A stretch of 64,000 bases of DNA from RFSX01 sp964591455 (GCA_964591455.1 CAZQDZ010000003.1:129112-193111); one strand, 5' to 3'. Positions 53,670 to 63,039 are shown, counted from the first letter of the stretch. Notes: a model not told the origin generated them from the letters alone. Numbers and translations are program-made.

Positions 53670-54614
53670 TTATGCTTCTATTGACCCTCTCTGGTTTGCC
53701 AGAAGAAATAATACAGCCATTCTCACAGCCACCCCATTTTCTACTTGCTGAAGAATGATAGAATGTTCACTATCTGCCACATCACTATCTAATTCTATGC
53801 CTCTATTTATCGGACCAGGATGCATAATGACCTTTTTTTCCTTGAGGCTGTCTAGTAGTTCTTTATTTATTCCGTAGTACATACTGTACTCTCGTAATGA
53901 TGGAATGTATTTTATGTCTTGTCTTTCCAGTTGTATTCGAAGTACATTTGCTACATCACACCACTTCAAACTCTCTTTAAGATTATATGATATTTCTGCT
54001 CCTAATGAGTTGATGTGCTTTGGTATTAACGTAGGCGGACCACATACTCTGACATTGGCACCAAGCTTTTTTAAGCATAAGATATTGCTGAGCGCAACAC
54101 GTGAGTGCATTATGTCACCAAATATGCAGATATTCTTTCCTTTCAAATTACCCACAGCTTCCTGCATGGAGAAAGCATCTAGAAGTGCTTGGGTTGGATG
54201 TTCATGTGTGCCATCTCCCGCATTGACTATCTGGGCATCTATGTTTTTAGAAAGAAAAATATGGGCGCCTGGGGCGGGATGCCTCATGACGATCATGTCT
54301 ACCTTCATCGACAATATATTATTGACAGTGTCTAATAAGGTCTCGCCTTTTTTGACAGAGCTTTGTGATGAAGAGAAATTAATAACATCTGCGGAGAGTC
54401 TCTTTTCAGCCAATTCAAAAGAGAGCTTTGTTCTTGTTGAATTCTCAAAAAAGAGGTTAGCTATAGTGACATCCCTCAATGAAGGCACTTTCTTTATAGG
54501 CCGATTAATAACGTCCTTGAACTTCTTAGTAGTAGAAAAAATAAGCTCAATATCCTCTTTGGTGATATATTTTATACCGAGGAGATGTCTTGTGCTTAGT
54601 ATGCCTTCACTCAT
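53670..54614 (-). CDS. pyrB: Aspartate carbamoyltransferase, catalytic subunit
   Basis: 314 residues. First committed step of pyrimidine synthesis. Motifs: FFENSTRTKLSFELAEKR (carbamoyl phosphate site; the second Arg of STRTR is Lys, a change I recall as common in this phylum), VMRHPAPGAHI, DGTHEHPTQALLDAF, and MHPGPINRG. It starts at the base after the pyrR stop, so the two form an operon with coupled translation. No pyrI is adjacent. Confidence 0.95.
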   Translation of the reverse strand: MSEGILSTRHLLGIKYITKEDIELIFSTTKKFKDVINRPIKKVPSLRDVTIANLFFENSTRTKLSFELAEKRLSADVINFSSSQSSVKKGETLLDTVNNILSMKVDMIVMRHPAPGAHIFLSKNIDAQIVNAGDGTHEHPTQALLDAFSMQEAVGNLKGKNICIFGDIMHSRVALSNILCLKKLGANVRVCGPPTLIPKHINSLGAEISYNLKESLKWCDVANVLRIQLERQDIKYIPSLREYSMYYGINKELLDSLKEKKVIMHPGPINRGIELDSDVADSEHSIILQQVENGVAVRMAVLFLLANQRGSIEA

Positions 54615-55169
54615 TTAATCATTCGTATTGGCTGAAAAAATTAAAACTTTATCCTCACCATCCAGATGTGCCCATTGTACTTTGACATAGGCATCATCTA
54701 AAGCATCCACTTGCAAGCCTGTATAGTCAGACTTTATAGGCAGGTGCCTATTGAATCGTCTATCTACCATCGTGAGTAGTTCTACTTTAGAAGGACGTCC
54801 AAAGTCCTGTAGTGCAGATAATGCAGCATGAATTGTGCGCCCAGTATAGAGTACATCATCTATAAGTAGGATTCTTTTAGAGTCAATATTAAAGTCTACT
54901 TGAGTTGCATTAGCAGTAAGTGGCGTTTGCCTCATTCTAAAATCATCTCTGTAGAAGGTTATATCCAACTTGCCAAAAGAGATTTTCCTCTTGGGCTCTA
55001 TATCATTGATAATCTCAATTAGGCGTTCTGCTAGAATGACTCCTTTTTCTTGAATACCTACGATTAACAACTCTTCGCTATCAAGGTAGTTTTCCACTAT
55101 TTGGCTAGCTAGTCGTTTGAGAGTAATATTGAATCTCTCTGGGCTTAAGATTTGTCTCCCTCTATGCAT
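54615..55169 (-). CDS. pyrR: Bifunctional pyr operon regulator / uracil phosphoribosyltransferase
   Basis: 184 residues. PyrR-type phosphoribosyltransferase: PRPP loop ILLIDDVLYTGRTIHAAL, N-terminal FNITLKRLASQIVENY, and VDRRFNRHLPIKSDYTGLQV. In Bacillus it binds pyr mRNA to control attenuation; RNA-binding residues were not checked. The ATG at 55167-55169 is fixed by family alignment, and the -7 box is only 7 bases upstream, so there is no leader for an attenuator. Upstream neighbour (YfhO) ends 24 bases away. Followed directly by pyrB. Confidence 0.9.
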   Translation of the reverse strand: MHRGRQILSPERFNITLKRLASQIVENYLDSEELLIVGIQEKGVILAERLIEIINDIEPKRKISFGKLDITFYRDDFRMRQTPLTANATQVDFNIDSKRILLIDDVLYTGRTIHAALSALQDFGRPSKVELLTMVDRRFNRHLPIKSDYTGLQVDALDDAYVKVQWAHLDGEDKVLIFSANTND

Positions 55170-55176
55170 CAGGCTA

Positions 55177-55184
55177 CAAAGATA
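55177..55184 (-). promoter_or_regulatory. pyrR-pyrB -7 box (TATCTTTG, minus strand)
   Basis: Exact TAnnTTTG match 7 bases before the pyrR ATG, within the gap after YfhO. Predicted transcription start falls within about 3 bases of the start codon, implying a leaderless mRNA. Confidence 0.5.
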
Positions 55185-55193
55185 TCATATTGC

Positions 55194-57611
55194 TCATATT
55201 CGTTGCTTATCTCCTAAAATTCTACCTCTAAATAAGAAATACACAATGAATCCAAAGATTAACAATAGGGAGCAGATCCATGAAATAGTAATGCCTAATT
55301 TATTACTATCTGGATCAAACTCAAAGACAATCGTGTGTTCACCAGCAGGTATTGACATTGCTCTTAAAATATAATTAGCTCTAAAGTGTGATACTGGCTT
55401 ATCATCTATGCTCGCTTTCCATCCCTTATTTGGCCCATACCATACTTCAGAAAATAGGGCAATCTGATTTGCCATAGAATTGCTTTTATAAGTAAGCTTG
55501 TTAGGTTTGTACTCTACAAGTTCTATGGAACCAGACTTTTGTCTGGAAGTATTTCCTACTTCATCTCGAAATTCTTTGTGTACGATTGCCTCCCCTAAAG
55601 GATCAAAATCTGATAAAGCCTCTATTTCTGCATCCGCATCTTGAACAATATTCACATTATTAACAAACCAAGCATTTCCTAATGAGGCAGAGTTTAACCT
55701 TACCTTCTCTTGACCTGGTTGGCCCGAAATGAAATATTTACAATTGAGCATGTTTAGCACATTCACATTGTTCTTAGTAATATGATAGTCTATTACATCT
55801 TGGTATCTCTGGAGCTTAGCTGCATGATATCCACCAATTGTTTTATGAAAATAGGAAGCAAACGAAGAATTGAATGTATTAATGGAATTATCTAAGACTC
55901 GGTAGTGCAAGCTTTTATCCTGGAGAATTTGAGTATCTACTGCTCTTGGCGTATAATGCTCTTTTTGCCTTCTTACACTCTCATAATTAGATAAGCTGAC
56001 GTATCTAAGATTGATGGTATATAAGTCTATAAATGCTAATAACCCTATACCAATTACAACTATTAAATGAGACAACTTTCCAATCGCATGGATCCAGATT
56101 AAAACTAAACTTAAGGCCATGAATAATGCAGTCCTAAATGAACTAGCTCTTAAGAGATTAGCACGATCTTCTATAATAACTTTAGGATCTAATCCAGCTT
56201 GTGCCAGCATATTATCACTGCTAGATGAGATGTCAAATATCCCCGGTCCCAAAACACCTATAAGTACAGTAAGAAGGATAAAACCAATACCGGGATACAA
56301 AACCTTCTTCTTAGAAAAACTCTTTTGAGCCAGAATCTTAGACAATCCAAGCATACCCATAAGCGGTATGATAATCGCCGTTATGGATAAAATAGAATTG
56401 GGTGTTCTAAACTTGTTGTAATAAGGAACTACGTCAAAAAATAGTCTACTCAGCATCTCGCAATTCTTTCCCATAGACAGCAAAAATGTAAGGAGAACTG
56501 CTGCCATACCCCACCATTTCAAATGCCCGTGGAGATTGAACAATGACAAGAAAAAGAGAAAGAAAATAATAGCCCCAAAGTATATCGGTCCACTGGTAAA
56601 TGGTAAACTACCCCAATACAAAGGGGCCTTGACTGATTTAAGAGGTATGTTTTTTCTACGCAGCTCTTTACCAAAATTAGATTGTGAATCTATATTCTCA
56701 ACAGAACTGCCACCATTAGCCATAGGGATAAAACTAGCTAACAAATCCTCACTGCCATTACTCCAAGACATGGCATACTCCCAACCCAAGCCTTCTACTT
56801 TAGAACTGCTATCATTTGATTTATGGTTTTTCAATATTGGAGCTCCACGCATTGTGTCCTTAGAGTATTCGTATATCGGAAAAGTTCTCTTTGCTGTAGA
56901 ACCTATGCCTATCAGAAGTCCGAGTATCAGAAGAATGGATGTCTTAGCGAATTTTAAAAGCTGACCTTGCTTGACATGCTCTGCAAACACAAACAAGGAA
57001 TATACAAAGAGGACGATACCAAGATAATATGTCATCTGAGGGTGTGATGCTTTTAAGTTTAATGACATTCCTAGAGCAAATATCAATGCGCCAAGAATCA
57101 TGTTTTTCTGGTAGGCGTATAATACACCTAGAATCACCATTGGCGCAGTCATTATTGTCATGACCTTGGTATTATGGCCTGCATTTAGAAGAACCATGTT
57201 ATTGGTGGTATACGCAAAACAGAGCGCCCCGAATATGGCTAAGGGAGGCTTTACACCTAAGAAGATAAGAAGTATGTAGAACAGAATCAGACCTACTAGA
57301 AACTTGCCTGCTTCATTGTTCATCCCTAGACTGAGCACAACCTTGGCATAATCTAAGGGGTCTTTTACTTGATCAAACTTGATGTAATAGGTAGGCATAC
57401 CAGAAAACATGCTATTTGTCCATAGCGTGGATTCTCCTGTAGCTTCCTTATGCGTCTTACTCTCTTGTGACATACCCACCCAATGAGTGATATCACTTTG
57501 CTTCAGCTTTTTGCCTTGATAGGTGGGGTAAAAAACTATCACTGTAGATAGTAGAAAAATGAGAATTGCAACTAAATGAATCCAGTTGTTTTTAACTATA
57601 TCTTGAATCAT
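55194..57611 (-). CDS. YfhO family multi-spanning membrane protein
   Basis: 805 residues from ATG 57609-57611. At least 11 hydrophobic helices in the N-terminal two-thirds and one at the C-terminus (LGITISWICSLLLIFGFIVYFLF), with a large periplasmic domain between. YfhO proteins are a conserved Bacteroidota/Firmicutes family resembling GT-C-type glycosyltransferases; their role in envelope glycan modification is proposed for some members. SFYEWYGPNKGWKASIDDKPVSHFRANYILRAMSIP-like text (WYGPNKGWKA, HFRANYILRA) near the C-terminus is typical. Ends 24 bases before pyrR. Confidence 0.85.
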   Translation of the reverse strand: MIQDIVKNNWIHLVAILIFLLSTVIVFYPTYQGKKLKQSDITHWVGMSQESKTHKEATGESTLWTNSMFSGMPTYYIKFDQVKDPLDYAKVVLSLGMNNEAGKFLVGLILFYILLIFLGVKPPLAIFGALCFAYTTNNMVLLNAGHNTKVMTIMTAPMVILGVLYAYQKNMILGALIFALGMSLNLKASHPQMTYYLGIVLFVYSLFVFAEHVKQGQLLKFAKTSILLILGLLIGIGSTAKRTFPIYEYSKDTMRGAPILKNHKSNDSSSKVEGLGWEYAMSWSNGSEDLLASFIPMANGGSSVENIDSQSNFGKELRRKNIPLKSVKAPLYWGSLPFTSGPIYFGAIIFFLFFLSLFNLHGHLKWWGMAAVLLTFLLSMGKNCEMLSRLFFDVVPYYNKFRTPNSILSITAIIIPLMGMLGLSKILAQKSFSKKKVLYPGIGFILLTVLIGVLGPGIFDISSSSDNMLAQAGLDPKVIIEDRANLLRASSFRTALFMALSLVLIWIHAIGKLSHLIVVIGIGLLAFIDLYTINLRYVSLSNYESVRRQKEHYTPRAVDTQILQDKSLHYRVLDNSINTFNSSFASYFHKTIGGYHAAKLQRYQDVIDYHITKNNVNVLNMLNCKYFISGQPGQEKVRLNSASLGNAWFVNNVNIVQDADAEIEALSDFDPLGEAIVHKEFRDEVGNTSRQKSGSIELVEYKPNKLTYKSNSMANQIALFSEVWYGPNKGWKASIDDKPVSHFRANYILRAMSIPAGEHTIVFEFDPDSNKLGITISWICSLLLIFGFIVYFLFRGRILGDKQRI

Positions 57612-57633
57612 GTAACTCGATATCAATGAATTA

Positions 57634-57641
57634 CAAATCTA
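57634..57641 (-). promoter_or_regulatory. YfhO-gene -7 box (TAGATTTG, minus strand)
   Basis: Exact TAnnTTTG match; predicted start near 57628, about 17 bases before ATG 57611, which favours that start over TTG 57626. Confidence 0.5.
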
Positions 57642-57699
57642 AATTTATTTTAATGGAATCATCGATTGAAGCAAGACAAAGTTATTTTGGTTTTCTAGT

Positions 57700-58728
57700 T
57701 TAATGGCTATCCTTATAAATGGCTACAACTCGATCACTATCTGTTATATATCCTCTATACATACCCGCTGTATTGAATGGCATGCTGATATTTCCATTTT
57801 TATCCAAAGCAATAAGACCTCCGCTACCACCAGCTTCTTTGAGTTTAGAGTGAATGATCTGTTCGGAAGATTCTTTTAGACTGACCTGCTTATATTCCAT
57901 CATGGCTGACACATCATAAGCGACTGCATATCTTATAAAGTATTCTCCATGACCTGTACAAGACACACCACAAGTCTCATTATTAGCATATGTTCCAGCC
58001 CCAATTATTGGGCTATCCCCTATTCTATTGAATCGCTTATTGGTCATGCCACCAGTTGAGGTGCCAGCGACTATGTTCCCATTTTTATCCAGTGCTACTG
58101 CTCCTACCGTACCAAATTTGCTCTCAGAAATTTCACTTATTTGCATACCCATCGCTTTTTCCTTGTCCAATACCCTTTGCAAACTATTCCATCTGGATTC
58201 AGTATGGAAATATTTATTGTCTACCTGTTCTAACCCAAGGCTTTTAGCAAAAGCATCTGCGCCATCGCCAGTCATCATTACATGTTCTGACTTTTCAAGA
58301 ACACCTTTAGCCGCTTCTATCGGATTCTTTACAGTTTTTACACCCCCTACGGCCCCCGCCTCTCTATCACTTCCTCTCATAATCGAAGCATCTAATTCAT
58401 TCTGACCATTATTAGTAAAAACAGCACCTTTACCTGCGTTGAACAAAGGAGAATTTTCCATGGTCTTAATAGTGGCTACAACGGCATCCATACTGCTGCC
58501 ACCTGATTTTAATATGCGTTCTCCTGTATCCAATGCTATATTGAGTGCTTCCAAGTAGGCTTTCTCTTTCTCAGATGTCATGTTCTTCTTGAGGATGGTT
58601 CCTGCACCTCCATGAATTACCATTGCATAAGCTGTCTTATTCTCTTGAGTCATAGTTTTATTAGGTGAAGTATCTTTACACGCTATAAACGACAAGCTGA
58701 TTATCAGCAATACACATTTTCTAATCAT
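57700..58728 (-). CDS. Isoaspartyl peptidase / L-asparaginase (Ntn hydrolase, lipoprotein)
   Basis: 342 residues. Lipoprotein signal (LLIISLSFIACKD), then a type III Ntn asparaginase: AMVIHGGAGTI start, ALDTGERILKSGGSSMDAV, FGTVGAVALDKNG with the nucleophile Thr that becomes the N-terminus after self-cleavage, STGGMTNKRFNRIGDSPIIGAGTYA, and GHGEYFIRYA. It removes isoaspartyl residues from peptides and hydrolyses asparagine, here at the envelope. Unrelated in fold to the compact asparaginase at 50.4 kb. Followed 57 bases upstream by divergent miaA. Confidence 0.92.
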   Translation of the reverse strand: MIRKCVLLIISLSFIACKDTSPNKTMTQENKTAYAMVIHGGAGTILKKNMTSEKEKAYLEALNIALDTGERILKSGGSSMDAVVATIKTMENSPLFNAGKGAVFTNNGQNELDASIMRGSDREAGAVGGVKTVKNPIEAAKGVLEKSEHVMMTGDGADAFAKSLGLEQVDNKYFHTESRWNSLQRVLDKEKAMGMQISEISESKFGTVGAVALDKNGNIVAGTSTGGMTNKRFNRIGDSPIIGAGTYANNETCGVSCTGHGEYFIRYAVAYDVSAMMEYKQVSLKESSEQIIHSKLKEAGGSGGLIALDKNGNISMPFNTAGMYRGYITDSDRVVAIYKDSH

Positions 58729-58785
58729 TTTTCTGCTTTGATTTAATTATGGGGCAGTTAAGATAGCTAATACATAATTGTTAGA

Positions 58786-59697
58786 TTGAGTCATGATAAA
58801 AAATACTTAATTGTTCTTGTTGGGCCGACTGCAGTGGGTAAGACAGAGACTGCCATCGCCTTGAGTAATGCGCTTAATGGGGTAATTATATCATCTGATA
58901 GTCGTCAGATTTATAAAGAACTAAGTATAGGCGTAGCGAAGCCGACGCCTGATGAAATTGAAGCTGGAAACATCAAGTTGGTAGATTATGTCTCTATTCT
59001 TAAGCCATACTCTGCTGGCATTTATGAAGCTGATGCTTTGACAACTATTTATCAGTCTTTTGCTGACAGTCACACTCCTATTTTGAGTGGTGGCACCGGT
59101 CTCTATATCAAAGCAGTCTGTGATGGATTAGATAAAATCCCTAATGTGCCTGATGATGTCTATCTCCAAATAGAACAGGACCTGCTCACTGATCGTACTA
59201 AAACCCTCAATGAGTTACATAGTGGTGATCCAGAAAGCTTCTCTAGGGTAGATAGGGACAATGATAGACGAATTATCAGAATGCTGGGTGTAATGAGAAT
59301 TTCTGGAAAGCCATTTTCTTCCTTTCTAAACCAACCTAAAAAATCGAGAGGCTTTATTCCAATCTATATCTCATTAATGAGACAAAGGGAAGAATTATAC
59401 GATCGTATCAATACAAGAGTACATCGTATGATGAACAAAGGACTCCTAGATGAAGTTCATTCCTTAATACCACATAGACATCTAAGAGCACTGGATACAG
59501 TAGGATATACTGAAGTGTTTGGATATATGGACGGACTCTATAGTCTAGATAGAGCTATAGAACTAATCCAACAAAATTCTAGACGCTATGCAAAGCGTCA
59601 GTTGACTTGGATTAGAAACCAAATGGATGCGACATCATTTCATCCGGATGACTTTGAAGGACTAAAAACATATGTTAGTCCCTATGTGAATCTATAG
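58786..59697 (+). CDS. miaA: tRNA dimethylallyltransferase
   Basis: 303 residues. Adds the dimethylallyl group to A37 of tRNAs reading UNN codons, the substrate chain that MiaE (17.05 kb) later hydroxylates. P-loop LVGPTAVGKTETA, SSDSRQIYKELSIGVAKPT, SGGTGLYIKAV and RYAKRQLTWIRNQ. Starts at TTG 58786; no ATG is closer to the P-loop. The last 6 bases overlap the end of convergent arsC-like gene. Confidence 0.95.
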   Translation: MSHDKKYLIVLVGPTAVGKTETAIALSNALNGVIISSDSRQIYKELSIGVAKPTPDEIEAGNIKLVDYVSILKPYSAGIYEADALTTIYQSFADSHTPILSGGTGLYIKAVCDGLDKIPNVPDDVYLQIEQDLLTDRTKTLNELHSGDPESFSRVDRDNDRRIIRMLGVMRISGKPFSSFLNQPKKSRGFIPIYISLMRQREELYDRINTRVHRMMNKGLLDEVHSLIPHRHLRALDTVGYTEVFGYMDGLYSLDRAIELIQQNSRRYAKRQLTWIRNQMDATSFHPDDFEGLKTYVSPYVNL

Positions 59698-60030
59698 TAA
59701 GTCCAAGACGTTGGACGGAGGTCTACCAATAATGGCCTTGTTACCGACTACCACTATCGGTCTTTCTATGAGTTTAGGATTTTCTCGCATAGCATTTAAC
59801 CATTCCTTGTCAGATAAGTCTTGACCTTTATATTTTTCCTTGAAAATAGGCTCACTTTTCCTTATTAGCTGAATGGGCTTAATGTCTAACATATCGATGA
59901 TTTTTGTCAGCTCCTTCTTGGTAGGCGGGTTTTCTAAGTAAAGAATTATCTCAGGCTTTTGCCCCTTTTCTTCTAATAGAGTTAAGGTCTCTCTACTCTT
60001 GCGGCAATGCGGGTTATGGTATATTTTCAT
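59692..60030 (-). CDS. ArsC/Spx-family reductase-like protein
   Basis: 112 residues, thioredoxin-fold. The N-terminal motif KIYHNPHCRKSRETL carries Cys9 of the ArsC/YffB family; later blocks ELTKIIDMLDIKPIQLIRKSEP and NPKLIERPIVVVGNKAIIGRPP are typical of glutaredoxin-coupled arsenate reductases and their relatives. No other ars gene is near, so a general redox or YffB-like role is as likely as arsenate reduction. Confidence 0.85.
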   Translation of the reverse strand: MKIYHNPHCRKSRETLTLLEEKGQKPEIILYLENPPTKKELTKIIDMLDIKPIQLIRKSEPIFKEKYKGQDLSDKEWLNAMRENPKLIERPIVVVGNKAIIGRPPSNVLDLL

Positions 60031-60064
60031 AGTTTTACATTACATATTTTTCTATAACAAATAT

Positions 60065-60508
60065 ATGATCTGGAAAAGTAATCCCAATGTTGATTCATTA
60101 AATTCAACAGGTGTTAACACAATGGTTCAACATATTGGAATAGAATTCATAGAGGTGGGAGATGATTATCTTATAGCAAAGATGCCTGTAGATCATCGGA
60201 CAATTCAGCCTATGGGTCTACTTCATGGAGGTGCCTCCGTCGCCCTAGCAGAAACTATAGGATCGGTAGCCTCTGTCGTCGTACAAGAAAATCCTTTTGA
60301 GAAGGCAGTAGTTGGTGTCGAAATCAATGCCAATCATCTATCCAGTGCAAGAGAGGGATATGTATTTGGCAAGGTCACTCCTATTAAGGTCGGACGTAAA
60401 ATACATGTGTGGAACATAACTATAACTGATGGAAACGGGAAGCAAATTTGTATATCCAGATTAACAACAACGCTTTTGGATAAGAAAACACCATCAAGAC
60501 CACAATAA
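60065..60508 (+). CDS. Hotdog-fold thioesterase (PaaI/MenI type)
   Basis: 147 residues from ATG 60065; the longer reading would overlap arsC. Hotdog motif IQPMGLLHGGASVALAETIGSVAS with the Gln/His/Gly active-site region and the strand VGVEINANHLSSAREGYV. Matches acyl-CoA thioesterases such as MenI (1,4-dihydroxy-2-naphthoyl-CoA hydrolase) and PaaI; substrate open. Menaquinone would suit this phylum, but no men gene is nearby. Confidence 0.82.
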   Translation: MIWKSNPNVDSLNSTGVNTMVQHIGIEFIEVGDDYLIAKMPVDHRTIQPMGLLHGGASVALAETIGSVASVVVQENPFEKAVVGVEINANHLSSAREGYVFGKVTPIKVGRKIHVWNITITDGNGKQICISRLTTTLLDKKTPSRPQ

Positions 60509-60599
60509 AAGCATTCTTAATTTTCATGAAACATCACTTTAGGGCTAAAAATGTCCTTTGTAAGGAGTTTATATAGCTGTTAAGATCACTTAATCGTTG

Positions 60600-60607
60600 T
60601 ACTTTTG
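60600..60607 (+). promoter_or_regulatory. -7 box of the choice-of-anchor B gene (TACTTTTG)
   Basis: Exact TAnnTTTG match; predicted start near 60613, about 18 bases before ATG 60631. Confidence 0.5.
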
Positions 60608-60630
60608 CTTCGCATTTTAAAAACACATAT

Positions 60631-62994
60631 ATGAGACTATTATACACTGTAATTTTAATTCTAACATCTCAATTTCTGTTCAGCCAGACTGATTTCAATT
60701 TTGAGCTGTTATCAAACCCACAGTTTCCAGAGGCTGGCAATGATATATGGGGATTTGTATCTGAAGGAGGTACTGAATTTGCCATAGTTGGAACTGTAGA
60801 TAATACGAGGATATATAACCTAGCTGACCCTACTGCACCTGTAGAGGTCATTGCTATCCCAGGATCTAACATAATATGGCGAGATATGAAATCATGGGAA
60901 GACCATGTATACGTAACATCTGAGTCGAATGATGGCTTGCTGGTTGTTGATATGAGCCAAGCTGACAATGATTCCATAAGGTGGCAATTAATCACACCTG
61001 AAGTTATTACTGATGCACCTGCTCCATTAGGTGCCTGCCATAATATCTATATAGACGAAAATGGCTTTGCTTATTTGGCTGGTTGTGGTAATCAAACAAT
61101 GGATAAGGCCATTATATTAGACCTTAATCAGGATAAGTGGAATCCACCAGTAATAGCGGCACATGGAGATGGTTATGCGCATGATTTATTTGTTAGAGAC
61201 AACATCATGTACTCTTCGGAAATATTCAGTGGCCAGCTTAGGATTTTTGATGTGACTGATAAGTCTAACCTTGTGCTGCTTGGGGAAACAAATACCACAT
61301 TCAACTTTACACACAATACGTGGATTTCTGATGATGGTAATTATGCATATACTACCGATGAAAGAGGAGATGCTTACGTAGATGCCTACGATATTAGTGA
61401 TTTCACGAATATAAGACTGCTTGATGTGTTTCAACCATTAGAGACTGCAGGTCAGGGGGTTGTGCCTCACAATACCCATTTTCAAGATGAATACCTAATC
61501 ACTTCTTGGTATACAGATGGAGTCGTTATTACAGATGTGAGCAGACCTACAAATATGGTAAAGGTCGGTGCCTTTGACACCTTTTTTGGTGGAAATGGAG
61601 GAACTAATGGATGTTGGGGTGCCTATCCATATCTTCCTTCAGGGATTGTATTAGCCACTGACAGAAATAATGGATTATTTGTTTTGCAGCCTAATTATCA
61701 AAGAGCTTGCTGGCTAGAAGGAAATGTAACGGTAGCGGGTGAAGGCTCGCCAATAAATAATGTAGACGTGAACATTCAATCAACTGAACTGAATGGTGGG
61801 ACGACGAATATTACTGGAAATTATGGTACTGGCGTAGCTACTGCTGGTTCATTTGCTGTTACCTTTTTCCATCCAGAATTCGAACCTCTCGAGACAACGG
61901 CAACACTTGTAAATGGTGAAGTGACTATTCTAGATGTTGAATTAGTTCGTAAACCTGTTTTTCAAGTTAATGGTCGATTTGTAGATGCAGCGACTGGAGA
62001 GAATATCCCTACTGGTGTTTTTGAAGCGGAATCGCTTTCAGGTCCTGCACTAAATATTTCAAGTGACGGCAACGGCAATTTTGTTGTTGACGTATTTGAT
62101 GAAACGTATGAGGCAGTAGCTGGTGCTTGGGGTTTTAGACAGCGTCAATTATCATTTTCACCTGATAACAATGAGATAGTGATAGAATTAGTAAGAGGAT
62201 GGGAAGATGACTTTGTATTGGATTTTGGATGGAGATCAGAAGGAACCGCAACAGCGGGTTTATGGGAAAGAGGCGTGCCGATTGGAACTGGTTTCAGAGG
62301 GCAGATTGCCAATATAAATGTAGATATAGATGGGGATATAGGCGAAGAGGCTTACGTGACTGGTAACGGAGGCGGAAATGCGGGATTTGATGACGTTGAT
62401 GACGGTACTGCTATCTTGACTTCACCTCCGATGAACCTAAGTGATTTCATTAATCCAGAAATTCAATTCAATGCCTACTTTTTCAATGATGGAGGTGCAG
62501 GCGAACCTACTTTAGATGATATGGTCGATTTTTCAATCACAGATGGTGATTCTCTTTACCTATTTAGTACCATAAGTTCTTCTACAGGTACATGGACTGA
62601 TGTCATAAGAATCAGACCTCTAGATTTAGGAATCGATATCACAAATGACATACAATTGCAGATTGCTACTGGAGATAATGCAGACAATGGTAATCTGGTA
62701 GAGTCTGCGATAGATGTATTTAGAGTGGAAGAAGGCCAATCTACATCTACACTAGATATAACTAACTTATCAGTGGTTAAGGTGTTTCCTAATCCTACGA
62801 CAGATTATATTAATATCGTAAGCAATACGGACGATCTACAAAATATTAGGATGTATGATATCAAAGGACGTAAAGTGATGGATAGACCTTACGAAACACT
62901 GATAAATGTTCAGGATTTACAATCTGGCCAATATATTATAGAATTTGAGAAAATATCTGGAGAAAGATTGGTTTCTCGGGTTATTATAAAATAA
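60631..62994 (+). CDS. Choice-of-anchor B domain protein with T9SS sorting domain
   Basis: 787 residues. Signal peptide (LLYTVILILTSQFLFSQ), then a choice-of-anchor B propeller-like domain (residues ~20-370; NDIWGFVSEGGTEFAIVG, HNTWISDDGNYAYTTDE, HNTHFQDEYLITSWYTDGVVI), two carboxypeptidase-regulatory-like Ig domains (~375-530), a further beta domain, and a type A sorting domain (VVKVFPNPTTDYINIV, LQSGQYIIEF). It should be exported by the T9SS and anchored or released at the surface; ligand unknown. Transcribed alone from its own -7 box. Confidence 0.88.
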   Translation: MRLLYTVILILTSQFLFSQTDFNFELLSNPQFPEAGNDIWGFVSEGGTEFAIVGTVDNTRIYNLADPTAPVEVIAIPGSNIIWRDMKSWEDHVYVTSESNDGLLVVDMSQADNDSIRWQLITPEVITDAPAPLGACHNIYIDENGFAYLAGCGNQTMDKAIILDLNQDKWNPPVIAAHGDGYAHDLFVRDNIMYSSEIFSGQLRIFDVTDKSNLVLLGETNTTFNFTHNTWISDDGNYAYTTDERGDAYVDAYDISDFTNIRLLDVFQPLETAGQGVVPHNTHFQDEYLITSWYTDGVVITDVSRPTNMVKVGAFDTFFGGNGGTNGCWGAYPYLPSGIVLATDRNNGLFVLQPNYQRACWLEGNVTVAGEGSPINNVDVNIQSTELNGGTTNITGNYGTGVATAGSFAVTFFHPEFEPLETTATLVNGEVTILDVELVRKPVFQVNGRFVDAATGENIPTGVFEAESLSGPALNISSDGNGNFVVDVFDETYEAVAGAWGFRQRQLSFSPDNNEIVIELVRGWEDDFVLDFGWRSEGTATAGLWERGVPIGTGFRGQIANINVDIDGDIGEEAYVTGNGGGNAGFDDVDDGTAILTSPPMNLSDFINPEIQFNAYFFNDGGAGEPTLDDMVDFSITDGDSLYLFSTISSSTGTWTDVIRIRPLDLGIDITNDIQLQIATGDNADNGNLVESAIDVFRVEEGQSTSTLDITNLSVVKVFPNPTTDYINIVSNTDDLQNIRMYDIKGRKVMDRPYETLINVQDLQSGQYIIEFEKISGERLVSRVIIK

Positions 62995-63039
62995 TAGGTA
63001 CAGAATTTGTATTTCGTTTACTCCAATTATCAAAATTTA

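Noticed and set aside
53905..54618. 237-residue plus-strand frame opposite pyrB
   Set aside because: It lies fully within pyrB, has no recognisable domain and no upstream promoter.
55169..55194. PyrR-binding attenuator before pyrR
   Set aside because: The gap is 24 bases and holds the promoter; no hairpins.
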